Source: Halobiforma lacisalsi AJ5
Lineage (GTDB): Archaea > Halobacteriota > Halobacteria > Halobacteriales > Natrialbaceae
Length of the DNA stretch: 64,000 nucleotides
Direction: 5' to 3'
Assembly (NCBI RefSeq): GCF_000226975.2
Contig: NZ_CP019285.1
Location: forward strand, 992,001-1,056,000
This document shows, piece by piece, positions 8,963-17,786 of the stretch; the stretch's first letter is position 1; every line of letters starts with the position of its first letter. Below the pieces are notes generated by a model, which did no database searches, was not told the origin of the DNA, and saw nothing but the letters and a program-made list of their open reading frames with translations. The position numbers were made by a program, and so were the translations under genes.

Positions 8963-9385
8963 TCACTCCGATTCGGCAGTCTCGTCGCTCTCGACCTCGT
9001 CCGGTCCGCTCCGGGCCGAGAGGGCGACGACGATCAGATACAGCACTCCCAGTAGCCGGGCCGCCGGCTTCACCCACGGCTTCAACTCGAGGTCCTCGGT
9101 GTTCTCGTAGACGAGCGTCTGGCTGAGTTCGATGACGGGATCGGGGACGAACACGAGCACCGCGCCGGCGAGCGCGAGCGCGGCGTTGACGATTCGCGAG
9201 CCCGATTCTCGGCGGGCCAGCAGCCAGACGAACGCGAGGCCCTCGGCTCGAGCGCCCCACAGCGCCCACGGGCGCCGATCCACGTCCTCGGGGTTAGCGA
9301 GGCCGATCCGTTCGCAGGCGTCGATCACTGGTTCCGGTTTGGCGATCTCGTACAGGCCGAAGGCGATCAGCAGCGGGCGGAGCAT
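8963..9385 (-). CDS. Small membrane protein, paralog of the previous gene
   Basis: A 140-residue protein with about four transmembrane helices and an acidic C-terminal tail. It is the partner of the 8489-8920 gene, 42 bases upstream on the same strand, so the two arose by tandem duplication and are probably cotranscribed. The conserved charged motifs (EGLAF, YENTEDLELKPW, PAARLLG) lie in loops or helix ends and look functional rather than only structural. Function unknown. Confidence 0.8.
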   Translation of the reverse strand: MLRPLLIAFGLYEIAKPEPVIDACERIGLANPEDVDRRPWALWGARAEGLAFVWLLARRESGSRIVNAALALAGAVLVFVPDPVIELSQTLVYENTEDLELKPWVKPAARLLGVLYLIVVALSARSGPDEVESDETAESE

Positions 9386-9464
9386 GGCGGAACGTCACCG
9401 GCGGATCGGAAAAACCTGGGCTCGCAGGTGCATAGTTGCGGATCGGCTTCGGCCGCGAACGGAC

Positions 9465-9480
9465 AGTGAAACCTTTTCAA
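9465..9480 (+). promoter_or_regulatory. Promoter of the Idi2 gene
   Basis: GTGAAACC followed by TTTTCAA is a standard haloarchaeal BRE-TATA pair, 35-50 bases before the start codon. Confidence 0.5.
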
Positions 9481-9514
9481 CCCCGTCGCTCGCAGTTCCA
9501 GTGGAGACGATTCG

Positions 9515-10576
9515 ATGCCCGAGACATCCGACAGGAAAGACGACCACATCCGCATCATCGAGGAAGAAGACGTCGAGACGTCGGGAACCGGTTTCGCCGA
9601 CGTCGAACTCGTCCACGAGGCGCTCCCGGAGGTCCACCGCGACGAGATAGACACGACGACGACGCTGTTCGGGCACGAACTCGCGGCCCCGATCGTCATC
9701 GAGAGCATGACCGGCGGCCACCCGAACACGACGAAGATCAACCGGGCACTGGCCGAGGCCGCCCAGGTGACGAACGTCGCGATGGGCGTCGGCAGCCAGC
9801 GCGCCGGCCTCGAACTGGACGACGAGGAGTTGCTCGAGTCCTACACCGTCGTCCGCGACGTCGCCCCCGACGCCTTCCTCTACGGCAACGTCGGCGCAGC
9901 CCAGTTGCTCGAGTACGACCTCGAGGACGTCGAGGCGGCCGTCGACATGATCGAGGCCGACGCGATCGCCGTCCACCTGAACTTCCTGCAGGAGGCCGTC
10001 CAGCCGGAGGGCGACGTCGATGCGCGGGGCTGTCTCGAGGCGATCGAACGGGTCGCCGACGGGCTGTCGGTGCCGGTGATCGTCAAGGAGACGGGCAACG
10101 GGATCGCCCGGGATACGGCGCGGCGACTCGCCGACGCCGGCGTCGACGCCATCGACGTCGCCGGCCAGGGCGGGACGACGTGGTCCGGCATCGAGTCCTA
10201 CCGCGCCGCGGCGGTCGGGGCCGACCGCCAGGAGGAGATCGGGAAGCTGTTCCGCGCGTGGGGCGTCCCGACCGCGGTCAGCACCGTCGAAGCCGCGTCG
10301 GAACACGACACCGTCATCGCCAGCGGCGGCGTCCGCTCGGGGCTGGACATCGCGAAGGCGATCGCGCTGGGTGCAAGCGCCGGCGGCCTCGCGAAGCCGT
10401 TCCTCGGTCCGGCCGGGCAGGGCACCGAGGCGGTCGTCGACCTGATCGAGACCCTCGAACTCGAGTTGCGGACGGCGATGTTCGTCACGGGCTCGGCGTC
10501 GGTCGCGGACCTGCGGGAGGCGGACCACGTCGTCCTCGGGCGAACGAAGGAGTATCTCGAGTCCCGTTCGGGGTAG
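9515..10576 (+). CDS. fni: Type 2 isopentenyl-diphosphate delta-isomerase
   Basis: This FMN- and NAD(P)H-dependent TIM-barrel enzyme interconverts IPP and DMAPP for archaeal lipid synthesis. The 353-residue protein has the expected landmarks: RKDDHIRI at the N-terminus, IESMTGG (FMN binding), MGVGSQR, the [14 protein letters not shown] active-site segment, [18 protein letters not shown] and the [18 protein letters not shown] phosphate-binding loop. It has its own promoter and is convergent with the GNAT gene. Confidence 0.95.
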   Translation: MPETSDRKDDHIRIIEEEDVETSGTGFADVELVHEALPEVHRDEIDTTTTLFGHELAAPIVIESMTGGHPNTTKINRALAEAAQVTNVAMGVGSQRAGLELDDEELLESYTVVRDVAPDAFLYGNVGAAQLLEYDLEDVEAAVDMIEADAIAVHLNFLQEAVQPEGDVDARGCLEAIERVADGLSVPVIVKETGNGIARDTARRLADAGVDAIDVAGQGGTTWSGIESYRAAAVGADRQEEIGKLFRAWGVPTAVSTVEAASEHDTVIASGGVRSGLDIAKAIALGASAGGLAKPFLGPAGQGTEAVVDLIETLELELRTAMFVTGSASVADLREADHVVLGRTKEYLESRSG

Positions 10577-10594
10577 TTCTGCGTTGCGTCGCTG

Positions 10595-11188
10595 TCAGGC
10601 TCCGGCCGGCGACGGCCGCGGGAACGGGTTTTCCGACTCCTCCTCGAGCGAGCGCCGCATGAAGAGTTCGCGGCCGTCCCTGACCGTCTCGAACCCCAGT
10701 TTCCGGTAGACGTGGACGGCAACGCGGTTGCTTCGCTCGACCTCGAGGACGATCGCGTCCCGGTCGGTCGCCGCGCCGCTCGCGACGATGCGTTTGCACA
10801 GTTCCGTCCCGATCCCGCGGCCGTGGTAGTCCTGATGGACGAACACCGCCAGTTCCGGCTCCGCGTGGTCGGCCGGCGTGTAGAACGCGTGGCCGACGAG
10901 CGTTCCCTCGAGGTCGGCGACGAAGTTCCGTCCCTCCTCGAGCATCCGCGAGAGCCACTCCTCGCGGCGGTCCGCCGACATCGGCGGGAGTCCCTGGGCC
11001 CGGTAGGAGTCGTCGAACCGCTCGTACATCTCCAGCAGCCGGTCACGGTCGCCCGGTTCGACGCGACGAACCAGCATGGCGCGGCCCTCCTTGTCGACGA
11101 ACCGGGGGCAGCGGGGCGGACAGTGCTCCGTTCGGGTACACCGGCTGGGGTCCCACGCGTCCGACGGGGGTGAGTGGACGCTCGTCAT
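10595..11188 (-). CDS. GNAT family N-acetyltransferase with N-terminal Cys motif
   Basis: The 197-residue protein has a GNAT domain starting at about residue 38 (MLVRRVEPGDRDRLLEMY), with the acetyl-CoA loop DYHGRGIGTEL and a C-terminal VYRKLGFETV strand. It is preceded by a conserved Cys-rich stretch (CTRTEHCPPRCPRFVDKEGR), which I recall from haloarchaeal relatives and which argues for the upstream start. The acceptor is unknown. The gene is convergent with the isomerase gene. Confidence 0.85.
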   Translation of the reverse strand: MTSVHSPPSDAWDPSRCTRTEHCPPRCPRFVDKEGRAMLVRRVEPGDRDRLLEMYERFDDSYRAQGLPPMSADRREEWLSRMLEEGRNFVADLEGTLVGHAFYTPADHAEPELAVFVHQDYHGRGIGTELCKRIVASGAATDRDAIVLEVERSNRVAVHVYRKLGFETVRDGRELFMRRSLEEESENPFPRPSPAGA

Positions 11189-11320
11189 ACACGATACGTC
11201 GCGCTCCCGGCCGATACGTCAAGGGGACCGTTCCCAGCTGTCAGGAATGGCGATACGGGCGACTACGGGGATCGAGTAGGATAGTTCGGCACGAAAAAAC
11301 GAAAACGGCGGTCCGACTCC

Positions 11321-11488
11321 TTACAGGTCGCGGGGCTGGACCGTCTTCCGGTCGTTGGCTTCCGCGCGTCGGGCGGCGTCTTCGAGAAGCTCGTCGACTT
11401 CCTCGTCGAGTGCTTCGTAGAAGTCCGAAGCGACGTTCTTGTCATCGAGCGCTTCCTTGACAGCGGCTTTGACGATAAGGTCTGCCAT
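11321..11488 (-). CDS. DUF1931 histone-fold-like small protein
   Basis: A 55-residue protein beginning MADLIVKAAVKEAL with an acidic central helix and ending KTVQPRDL. This matches the DUF1931 family, which has a histone-like helix-strand-helix fold. An ATG at 11488 was chosen because a TATA box lies 24-33 bases upstream, making a leaderless mRNA. It may be DNA-associated, but its acidity argues against simple DNA wrapping. Confidence 0.85.
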   Translation of the reverse strand: MADLIVKAAVKEALDDKNVASDFYEALDEEVDELLEDAARRAEANDRKTVQPRDL

Positions 11489-11511
11489 ACGATGTATCGA
11501 TTTCCCTTTCC

Positions 11512-11521
11512 CTTGTATAAA
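11512..11521 (-). promoter_or_regulatory. TATA box of the DUF1931 gene
   Basis: On the minus strand TTTATACAAG lies 24-33 bases before the start codon, a classic leaderless haloarchaeal promoter position. Confidence 0.65.
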
Positions 11522-11777
11522 GGTTGTGGTTATCAGCGGAAATACCGGGGTTGTAGGGGTTGATTCGTCGGTTTCGACGGCCATTGTGACCGGAAAGTAT
11601 ATGTCCGATGAATCGCGCGCCCACGATCCCCGGCCTCGAAATCGGCTATTCCGGCTCGCGCGCGCCAGGGATGGCCGCTCGCGCGGGTTCCGCCGCGACG
11701 GGGGCCGCTCTCGCGTTCGCCCGGACCGATCGATCGGTAGTCGACGGATTCGAATACGTCCGCCGACGACGTGAGGT

Positions 11778-12545
11778 ATGCGCGAACTCCTCGATGCCGT
11801 CGCCGACGGCTCGCTGTCGCCAGCCGAGGCCGAGGCCGAACTCAAGGGGTACGTGACCGGCGATGCCGGCCGGTTCGACGCAGCCCGGGAGCACCGACGC
11901 GGGATCCCCGAGGCGATTCTCGCCGAGGGGAAGTCCCCGGAACAGGTAGTCGAACTCGCCGAGACGGCTCTCGAGACGACCGATCGGGCCCTCCTGACGC
12001 GACTCTCGGACCGACAGATCGCCGCCCTCGAGTCCGCTATCGGCGAGTCGTTCCCCGACGCGACCGTCGAACGCCGAAGCGACGCCGCACTGATCGAGAC
12101 GCCGGACCGGGAGCGACCCTCGCTGTCAGCGACGGTTGGGATCGTCACCGCGGGGACCGTCGACCAGGCGGTCGCCGACGAGGCGGAGCTCGTCTGTCGC
12201 GACGCGGGCGCGACGATCGACCGGGTCGACGACGTCGGGGTCGCGGCGCTCGACCGCACACTCGATCAGGCCGATCGGTTCCGTGAGGCCGACGTGTTGA
12301 TCGTCGCCGCCGGCCGCGAAGGTGCGTTGCCGACGGTGATCGCGGGACTGGTCGATACACCGGTCATCGGCCTCCCCGTCTCGAGCGGCTACGGCTACGG
12401 CGGCGACGGCGAGGCGGCGCTGTACGGCATGCTCCAGTCGTGTACGGTCATGTCCGCCGTCAACGTCGATGCGGGGTTCGTCGCTGGCGGCCAGGCTACC
12501 CTGATCGCCCGAACGATCGATTCGGCACGCGACCGACCTGATTAA
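11778..12545 (+). CDS. larB: LarB family pyridinium-3,5-biscarboxylate mononucleotide synthase
   Basis: LarB carboxylates and hydrolyses nicotinate adenine dinucleotide as the first step of the nickel-pincer cofactor of lactate racemase-type enzymes. The 255-residue protein has the LarB N-terminal helix domain (AEAELKGY, then GRFDAAREHRRGIPEAILAEGK) and the PurE-like C-terminal domain with DVLIVAAGREGALPTVIAGL and PVSSGYGYGGDGEAAL. No larC or larE is in the window, so the rest of the pathway must lie elsewhere. Confidence 0.92.
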   Translation: MRELLDAVADGSLSPAEAEAELKGYVTGDAGRFDAAREHRRGIPEAILAEGKSPEQVVELAETALETTDRALLTRLSDRQIAALESAIGESFPDATVERRSDAALIETPDRERPSLSATVGIVTAGTVDQAVADEAELVCRDAGATIDRVDDVGVAALDRTLDQADRFREADVLIVAAGREGALPTVIAGLVDTPVIGLPVSSGYGYGGDGEAALYGMLQSCTVMSAVNVDAGFVAGGQATLIARTIDSARDRPD

Positions 12546-12591
12546 CGTACCACCAAGATATTATTCTGATTCGGGAATCCAAACTTCGTTT

Positions 12592-12608
12592 GGGAAAGCG
12601 TTTTTAAG
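12592..12608 (+). promoter_or_regulatory. Promoter of the small zinc-finger gene
   Basis: GGAAAGCG followed by TTTTTAAG forms a strong BRE-TATA pair about 46-62 bases before the ATG at 12654, implying a leader of about 20 bases. Confidence 0.55.
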
Positions 12609-12653
12609 CACACGGCGAATACCAGCAGGTACCGGCTTCGGCCGGTGTGCCCA

Positions 12654-12803
12654 ATGCCCAAGTGTGACCACTGCGGCGCGCACGTCTCCGAACGCTTTGC
12701 ACGTGTCTTCGCCGACGAGCACGGCGAAATTCACGCGTGTGTAAGCTGCTCCGCGAACGCTGGTATCGCGGAAGCCGCGAGAAAACGCGTTCGCGGCGCC
12801 TGA
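12654..12803 (+). CDS. 49-residue zinc-finger protein
   Basis: The ORF encodes MPKCDHCGAHVSERF and continues to a second knuckle CVSCSANAG, giving a C-x2-C...C-x2-C zinc ribbon with a basic C-terminal helix (EAARKRVRG). This is a strongly conserved haloarchaeal small protein type (DUF7563-like, from memory). It has a good promoter and lies between larB and the GIY-YIG gene. Its function is unknown, but the basic tail suggests nucleic-acid or ribosome contact. Confidence 0.8.
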   Translation: MPKCDHCGAHVSERFARVFADEHGEIHACVSCSANAGIAEAARKRVRGA

Positions 12804-12922
12804 TCTCCGCTGTACCGTCCGACCGAAACCGATCGCGCAAAACCGCGATAACGACGATCACGCGCCCCCGTTCGTCCGCCCGATCCGGATGCTTTTGATG
12901 ACGGCCGCCGTACGGCGGTCCG

Positions 12923-13186
12923 ATGGCGGACGACTACGTCGTTTACGTCCTCGAGTGTGCCGACGGCTCCCTGTACACCGGATACACGACCGACCTCGAG
13001 CGACGCGTCGCGGAACACGACGCCGGCGAGGGGGCGAAGTACACGCGAGGTCGTACGCCGGTCGAACTGGTCCATCACGAACGGTACGAGACCCGTTCGG
13101 CGGCGATGTCTCGAGAGTACGAGATCAAGCAACTGAGTCGCCGGGAGAAAGAACGGCTGGTCGGACTCGATTCCGGGAGGGCGTGA
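12923..13186 (+). CDS. GIY-YIG domain protein, UPF0213 type
   Basis: The 87-residue protein is a stand-alone GIY-YIG domain: [18 protein letters not shown] (with Y-V and Y-T-G in place of GIY-YIG), the catalytic Arg in DLERRVAEH, and a C-terminal [16 protein letters not shown] helix. UPF0213 proteins resemble the UvrC and homing endonuclease catalytic domain but have no settled substrate. It is convergent with the permease gene. Confidence 0.9.
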   Translation: MADDYVVYVLECADGSLYTGYTTDLERRVAEHDAGEGAKYTRGRTPVELVHHERYETRSAAMSREYEIKQLSRREKERLVGLDSGRA

Positions 13187-13204
13187 CCGCTTTCGCGAGG
13201 CGGT

Positions 13205-14173
13205 TCACACCACGCCGGCCAGCACGGTGTTGAAGAGGACGCCGACGGCCACGCCGATCGCGACGACTGTCCCGGCGTAGATGACGAGCAGCCGACGCTC
13301 GAAGAGCTTGTTCAGCAGGATCAGGTTCGGGATACTGACCCCAGCGCCGCCGATCACGAACGCGATCACCGTTCCGATCGGGATCCCCTGTTCGGCCAGC
13401 GAGTGAGCGATCGGGAGCATCCCGCTGATGCTCACGTACACCGGCGCACCCGCGAGCGCGGCAAGCGGGGTCGCGAGCGGGTTCTCCGGTCCGGCGACCC
13501 GCTGGAGAACGGTTTCCGGCACTGCTCCGTGGATGAGCGCACCGATCGCGATGCCGACGACGATGTACGGCAGCGTGTCCCGGAAAAAGGAGAGCGCACC
13601 CCGTGCGGCAGCGGTGATCCGGTCGCGATGGGTTCGCTCCGCCGTCGTCGCCCCGTCGCAGCCACACGCCGTCGCCGTTCCCCCGTCGGTCGTGATCTCA
13701 CGTCCGCCGGCGGTGATCCGGACCTCTTTGACGTAGTGCTCGAGGTCCAGGCTGCCGATGACGAGGCCGCCGACGATCGCTGCGAGAAGCGCCGCGGTGA
13801 CGTAGGCGATCGCGACGTTCGCGCCGAAGAGACCCAGCAGCAGAAACACCGCGATCCAGTTGACGATCGGCGACGCGAGCAGGAACGAAAACGACGTGCC
13901 GAGGGGCGCACCGGCGCCCAACAGCCCGGCGAGAACGGGGACCGTCGAACACGAACAGAACGGGGTGACCGCGCCGAGCACGGCCGCGAGGACGTTCCCG
14001 CTGCCCCTGTCGTGCGAGCGGAGCACCGCCTCGACGCGTTCGGGCGGCAGGTACTCCTGGGCGAGTCCGACCACGAACGACGCCGCGATAAACAGCGGCG
14101 CGAGCACTATCGCGAGGTGGAGGAAGTACTCCCAGGACTCGAGCAGCGCGGTCTCGTAGCCCGCGGGGATCAC
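13205..14173 (-). CDS. Permease, ArsP/DUF318 family
   Basis: This integral membrane protein (322 residues, about eight helices) carries the family motif TPFCSCSTVPVLAGLLGAG in the first half and a related SISGMLPIAHSL repeat in the second half, as in ArsP-type organoarsenical and Cu/Zn-linked permeases. A cytoplasmic loop near residue 170 has an extra Cys pair (ACGCDG). Its start overlaps the stop of the arsR-like gene by four bases, and a di-Cys small protein precedes that gene, so the operon probably exports a soft metal or metalloid. The exact substrate is not readable. Confidence 0.88.
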   Translation of the reverse strand: MIPAGYETALLESWEYFLHLAIVLAPLFIAASFVVGLAQEYLPPERVEAVLRSHDRGSGNVLAAVLGAVTPFCSCSTVPVLAGLLGAGAPLGTSFSFLLASPIVNWIAVFLLLGLFGANVAIAYVTAALLAAIVGGLVIGSLDLEHYVKEVRITAGGREITTDGGTATACGCDGATTAERTHRDRITAAARGALSFFRDTLPYIVVGIAIGALIHGAVPETVLQRVAGPENPLATPLAALAGAPVYVSISGMLPIAHSLAEQGIPIGTVIAFVIGGAGVSIPNLILLNKLFERRLLVIYAGTVVAIGVAVGVLFNTVLAGVV

Positions 14174-14580
14174 GAGTCGTCACCCAGCGCCGCGGCCAGG
14201 TCGAGCAACTGGAGGCTGGCCGTGTCGGCGATCCTGTAGTAGGTCCACTTCCCCTCCTTCCGGGTGTTGAGGATTCCCCCCTCGCGGAGCCGCGAGAGGT
14301 GTGACGAGACCGTCGACTGGGGCGCGTCCAGAATGGCCTCCAGTTCACAGGCACAGAGTTCGCCGTCCCGGAGTGCCTCGACGATCCGGAGCCGCTTCTC
14401 GTTCGCCAGCGTCTTGAACACCGCCAGTTCGGCGGCGACGGTTTCGTCGTCCGCGCGGCGAGACTCCAGGATCGGGTCGTCACAGCAACTCTCGCCTCCC
14501 TCGTCGCTCTCGAGCCGCCGGAGCGTCTTGCTTGCCGATTCCGTTTCGCCGGTCGAGCCGCTCGAGGATAGATCGGACAT
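14170..14580 (-). CDS. ArsR/SmtB family metal(loid)-responsive repressor
   Basis: The 136-residue winged-helix protein has an ArsR core (residues 48-125). Cys76 and Cys78 sit at the start of the recognition region (GELCACELEAIL), equivalent to the ELCVCDL arsenic-sensing motif. A second vicinal pair, Cys32-Cys33, lies in the N-terminal extension, as in CadC-like sensors. It overlaps the permease start and follows the small di-Cys protein by six bases. It likely represses this operon. Confidence 0.9.
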   Translation of the reverse strand: MSDLSSSGSTGETESASKTLRRLESDEGGESCCDDPILESRRADDETVAAELAVFKTLANEKRLRIVEALRDGELCACELEAILDAPQSTVSSHLSRLREGGILNTRKEGKWTYYRIADTASLQLLDLAAALGDDS

Positions 14581-14586
14581 ATTCGA

Positions 14587-14694
14587 TTAGTCTTTGTTCG
14601 AGTCTATTTCTTCGATCTGCATATCACAGCAGCTGTCGTCTTTATCGCTACTTTCGTTCGATACGACGCTGATCAGACGATCGATTAGCGACAT
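14587..14694 (-). CDS. 35-residue di-cysteine protein leading the arsR-permease operon
   Basis: ATG 14694 opens a short frame encoding MSLIDRLISVVSNES, then SCCDMQIEEID near residues 21-32. The vicinal Cys-Cys-Asp echoes the N-terminal SCCDDPILES of the following ArsR protein. The stop is six bases before the arsR start, and an AT-rich promoter-like stretch (AATAATATCG on the minus strand) precedes the ATG, so it would be the first, nearly leaderless cistron. A metal-binding or chaperone peptide is an inference. Confidence 0.55.
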   Translation of the reverse strand: MSLIDRLISVVSNESSDKDDSCCDMQIEEIDSNKD

Positions 14695-14943
14695 ACGAAT
14701 CGATATTATTCGATATGGCTTCAATCTATCGGTGGGTCACTCGTCGGGTCGTCATCGAGCGTGTGTCGAAAGCAGCGCTCTCGGTGTCGCGTACTGCTAT
14801 CCGGGCGAGTGCCACCGCTACGGGTCGCCATGTCCGTTCAGTCCGTATCGAAAATTCTCGTTTCGTGGTCGCCCCCGTCGTCGTGCATGGCACGACCGTG
14901 ACCTGGCCGGGGTTGCGCAGGTCTATCGGTCCAGCAATCCGAT

Positions 14944-15588
14944 TCAGTCGTCGGCGTCGGCTCGAGCCGAACTCACGTCGGGTTCGATGGCGGCGTACTC
15001 GACGAGCATCCGACCGAGTTTCTCGACGCGGTCCCGCAGATCCGCGTTCCCTTCGGCGAACGCCCGGCCCTCGATCGCGTCCGGGTCGTCGTTCTCGACG
15101 TCGACGATCCGACTCGAGGCGTTCCGGATCCCGACCTGATGGGGGAGTACCCAGCCGTGGACTCCTCGCACGGTGATCCGGAGGTGATCCAGCGTCGAAC
15201 CGTAGCTGCCGCCGCCAGCGGTCGCGAGCAGGCCGACGGTCGTGTCCTCGTACTCGTCAAACCCGCAGTAGTCGTGGAAGTTCTTCAGCGCCCCCGAGTA
15301 AGAGCCGTGGTAGACCGGCGTCCCGAGGGCGACGGCGTCGGCCTCGCGGACGAGACGCTGAAGTTCGAGGGCGTCACCCTGCTCTGTGTCCTCGAGGTCG
15401 GGATCGTAGACCGGCAGGTCGTACTCGCGGAGGTCGAGCAGGCGAGTCTCGGCGCCGGCGTCCGCGGCGGCCCGGAGCGCGTACTGGAGGGCGGTCCGGG
15501 TGTAGCTCCCCTCGCGGCGGCTGCCGCTGACGGCGACGACGGTCGGACGCTCGGAAGGCGGCGAGGCGGGAGATTCAGGGGACGTCAT
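14944..15588 (-). CDS. NADPH-dependent FMN reductase family protein
   Basis: A flavodoxin-like protein of 214 residues from ATG 15588 (the upstream in-frame Met adds an unlikely leader). It has the SGSRREGSYTRTAL phosphate loop, the LREYDLPVYDPD segment and the GTPVYHGSYSGALKNFHDYCG flavin loop. It would reduce FMN, quinones or metal ions with NAD(P)H. A second member with the same YHGxxSxxLKxxxDYCG loop lies at 61795-62376. It is divergent from the phosphohexomutase gene. Confidence 0.88.
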   Translation of the reverse strand: MTSPESPASPPSERPTVVAVSGSRREGSYTRTALQYALRAAADAGAETRLLDLREYDLPVYDPDLEDTEQGDALELQRLVREADAVALGTPVYHGSYSGALKNFHDYCGFDEYEDTTVGLLATAGGGSYGSTLDHLRITVRGVHGWVLPHQVGIRNASSRIVDVENDDPDAIEGRAFAEGNADLRDRVEKLGRMLVEYAAIEPDVSSARADADD

Positions 15589-15689
15589 GCCACCCAGTAC
15601 GGGATCGATCCGGAAATCGGCGGCGCTTTCCGTCGCCGTCGGCAATCCGGGGGCGTCGGTTTTTTCGAACCGCGCGGTGATGAACGGGT

Positions 15690-17090
15690 ATGGAGACGGA
15701 GACGATCAGTTTCGGTACCGACGGCTGGCGGGCGACGTTAGAGGAGTTCACGACGCCGCGGGTCCGGATGGTGGGCCAGGCGGTCGCGACCTATCTCACG
15801 GACGAGGGGGCCGACGCGCCGGTCGTGATCGGGTACGACGCCCGCGAGAGTTCGCGGGGGTTCGCGGAGGAACTCGCCCGGGTGCTGTGTGCGAACGGGT
15901 TCGACGTCCTCGTTCCCGAGCGCGACCGGCCGACGCCGCTTATCGCCCACGCCATCGTCGAACGGGACCTCGCGGGCGGGCTCGCGATCACCGCCTCGCA
16001 CAACCCGCCGGAGTACAACGGCGTGAAGTTCATCCCCGACGACGGCGCACCGGCGCTCCCCGAGGTGACCGACGCCATCGCGGACCGACTCGCGGAGCCG
16101 GACCCGCTCCCCGAGAGCGAACACGGCACCGTCCGCGAGGTCGACCTCGCGACGCCCCACGCCGACGCCGTCTTCGATCTGGTCGAGTCGGTGACCGGAA
16201 CCGCCGACCTCTCCGATGCCGACCTGGCGGTCGCCTACGACGCCATGCACGGCAGCGGCCGCGGAACGACCGACGCCGTCCTCGAGCGCGCCGGCCTCTC
16301 GGTCGAGCGACTGCGCTGTGATCGCGACCCCGAGTTCGGCGGCGGTGCGCCCGAACCCGCGCCGGAGAACCTCGAGGAGCTGATCGACCGCGTCACGAGC
16401 GGCGACGCGGACCTGGGTGTCGCCAACGACGGCGACGCCGACCGGATCGCCGTCGTTACGCCCGAGCGGGGCTACCTCGACGAGAACCTGTTTTTCGCCG
16501 CGCTGTACGACTACCTGCTCGAGGACGCTTCCGGCCCCGCGGTCCGAACCGTGTCGACGACGTACCTGATCGACCGGGTCGCCGAGGCCCACGGCGAGAC
16601 GGTTCGCGAGGTCCCGGTCGGCTTCAAGTGGGTCGCCGAGGCGATGGCCGACGGCGACGCTCTCGTCGGCGGCGAGGAGTCCGGCGGGTTCACGATCCGC
16701 GGCCACGTCCGCGAGAAGGACGGCGTCCTGCTGGCGCTGCTCGCGGCAGCGATGCACGCCGACGAACCGCTCGATGACCGGATCGACCGCATCCTCGAGG
16801 ACCACGGGACCGTCGTCCAGGACAAGACGAGCGTCCCCTGTCCGGACCACGAGAAGGCGCGGGTGATCGACGACCTGGGCGAGGGGATCCCCGACGCCGT
16901 CGCCGGCGTCGACGTCGAGGACGTCAACACGGCCGACGGGTTCAAACTCCTCCTGTCGGACGGCTCCTGGCTGCTGGTGCGTCCGAGCGGGACCGAGCCG
17001 GTCCTGCGGGTCTACGCCGAGGCGACCGACGAGGAACGGGTCGGCGAACTGCTCGAGGCGGGCGAGGAACTGGTCGAACCGCTCGTCTGA
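15690..17090 (+). CDS. Phosphoglucomutase/phosphomannomutase family protein
   Basis: The 466-residue alpha-D-phosphohexomutase has four domains: the active-site Ser loop TASHNPPEYNGVKF (about residue 97), the Mg loop NDGDADRIAV, the sugar loop GGEESGGF and the phosphate loop RPSGTEPVLRVYAEA. It could interconvert glucose or mannose 1- and 6-phosphates. A second, GlmM-like mutase lies at 55766-57163 inside the glycan island, so this copy is more likely the general phosphoglucomutase. Confidence 0.92.
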   Translation: METETISFGTDGWRATLEEFTTPRVRMVGQAVATYLTDEGADAPVVIGYDARESSRGFAEELARVLCANGFDVLVPERDRPTPLIAHAIVERDLAGGLAITASHNPPEYNGVKFIPDDGAPALPEVTDAIADRLAEPDPLPESEHGTVREVDLATPHADAVFDLVESVTGTADLSDADLAVAYDAMHGSGRGTTDAVLERAGLSVERLRCDRDPEFGGGAPEPAPENLEELIDRVTSGDADLGVANDGDADRIAVVTPERGYLDENLFFAALYDYLLEDASGPAVRTVSTTYLIDRVAEAHGETVREVPVGFKWVAEAMADGDALVGGEESGGFTIRGHVREKDGVLLALLAAAMHADEPLDDRIDRILEDHGTVVQDKTSVPCPDHEKARVIDDLGEGIPDAVAGVDVEDVNTADGFKLLLSDGSWLLVRPSGTEPVLRVYAEATDEERVGELLEAGEELVEPLV

Positions 17091-17096
17091 CGCCGA

Positions 17097-17786
17097 CTAC
17101 CGCTCGACTAGATCCGCGACGAGCTCGCTGACGTGGGCCAGTTCGTCGCGGTTGACGCCGTGGCCCATTCCCTCGTAGATGCGCGTCGTCACGTCCGCGT
17201 CCAGTTCTTCGAGCACCGCGGCCGTCTCGTGGACCCGTTCCTCGGGGATGTGGGGATCGCTGTCGCTGCAGCCCAGGAAAGCCGGGGTGCCCTCGAGAGT
17301 CCCCTCGCTCGCGTACGCGCCGGGGCCGTCCAGTTCCTCGCCGATGAGCCCCCCGCTCAACGCGGTGAGGCCGCCGTACCGGCGGGGGTTGCGCGCGACG
17401 AACTCGCTGGCGAGACAAGCTCCCTGGGAGAACCCCAGCACGAGGACGCGCTCGGCCGGAACGCCGGCGTCGGCGGCCTCGCCGATCGCGTCCTCGATCG
17501 CGTTCAGGCCTGAGGTTCGGCCGGGCTCGTTTCGCTCGACGGGCGCGAGAAACGAGTTCGGGTACCAGGTGTTGCCCGCCGCCTGCGGGGCGAGGAAGGC
17601 GACGCCCTCGCGGTGGATCTCGTCGGCCATCCCGACGATGCCCCGTGCGGTCGCGCCGCGGCCGTGAACGAGGACGACGGCGGCCTCGGCGTCCTCGAGT
17701 TCCGTGCCGGCGGTGACGAGCGGCTGGTCGCCGTGGGGGTCGTCGCCCTGGTGTCCCGTATTGGGCCCCCGACCGGGCGGGCTCAT
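17097..17786 (-). CDS. Alpha/beta hydrolase, phospholipase/carboxylesterase type
   Basis: The 229-residue hydrolase has the oxyanion strand VVLVHGRGATARGI, the nucleophile elbow GFSQGACLASEF and the catalytic His in IYEGMGHGVNRDE; the acid is probably in GCSDSDPHIP. This is the pattern of AB_hydrolase_2 carboxylesterases. ATG 17786 overlaps the stop of the VOC gene by four bases, and three coupled genes (FAD oxidoreductase, VOC protein, esterase) form one operon. Confidence 0.9.
   Translation of the reverse strand: MSPPGRGPNTGHQGDDPHGDQPLVTAGTELEDAEAAVVLVHGRGATARGIVGMADEIHREGVAFLAPQAAGNTWYPNSFLAPVERNEPGRTSGLNAIEDAIGEAADAGVPAERVLVLGFSQGACLASEFVARNPRRYGGLTALSGGLIGEELDGPGAYASEGTLEGTPAFLGCSDSDPHIPEERVHETAAVLEELDADVTTRIYEGMGHGVNRDELAHVSELVADLVER

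Noticed and set aside
14715-15176. Plus-strand ORF upstream of the flavin reductase gene
   Set aside because: The product is Arg/Ser-rich, overlaps the end of the flavin reductase gene and has no recognisable features.
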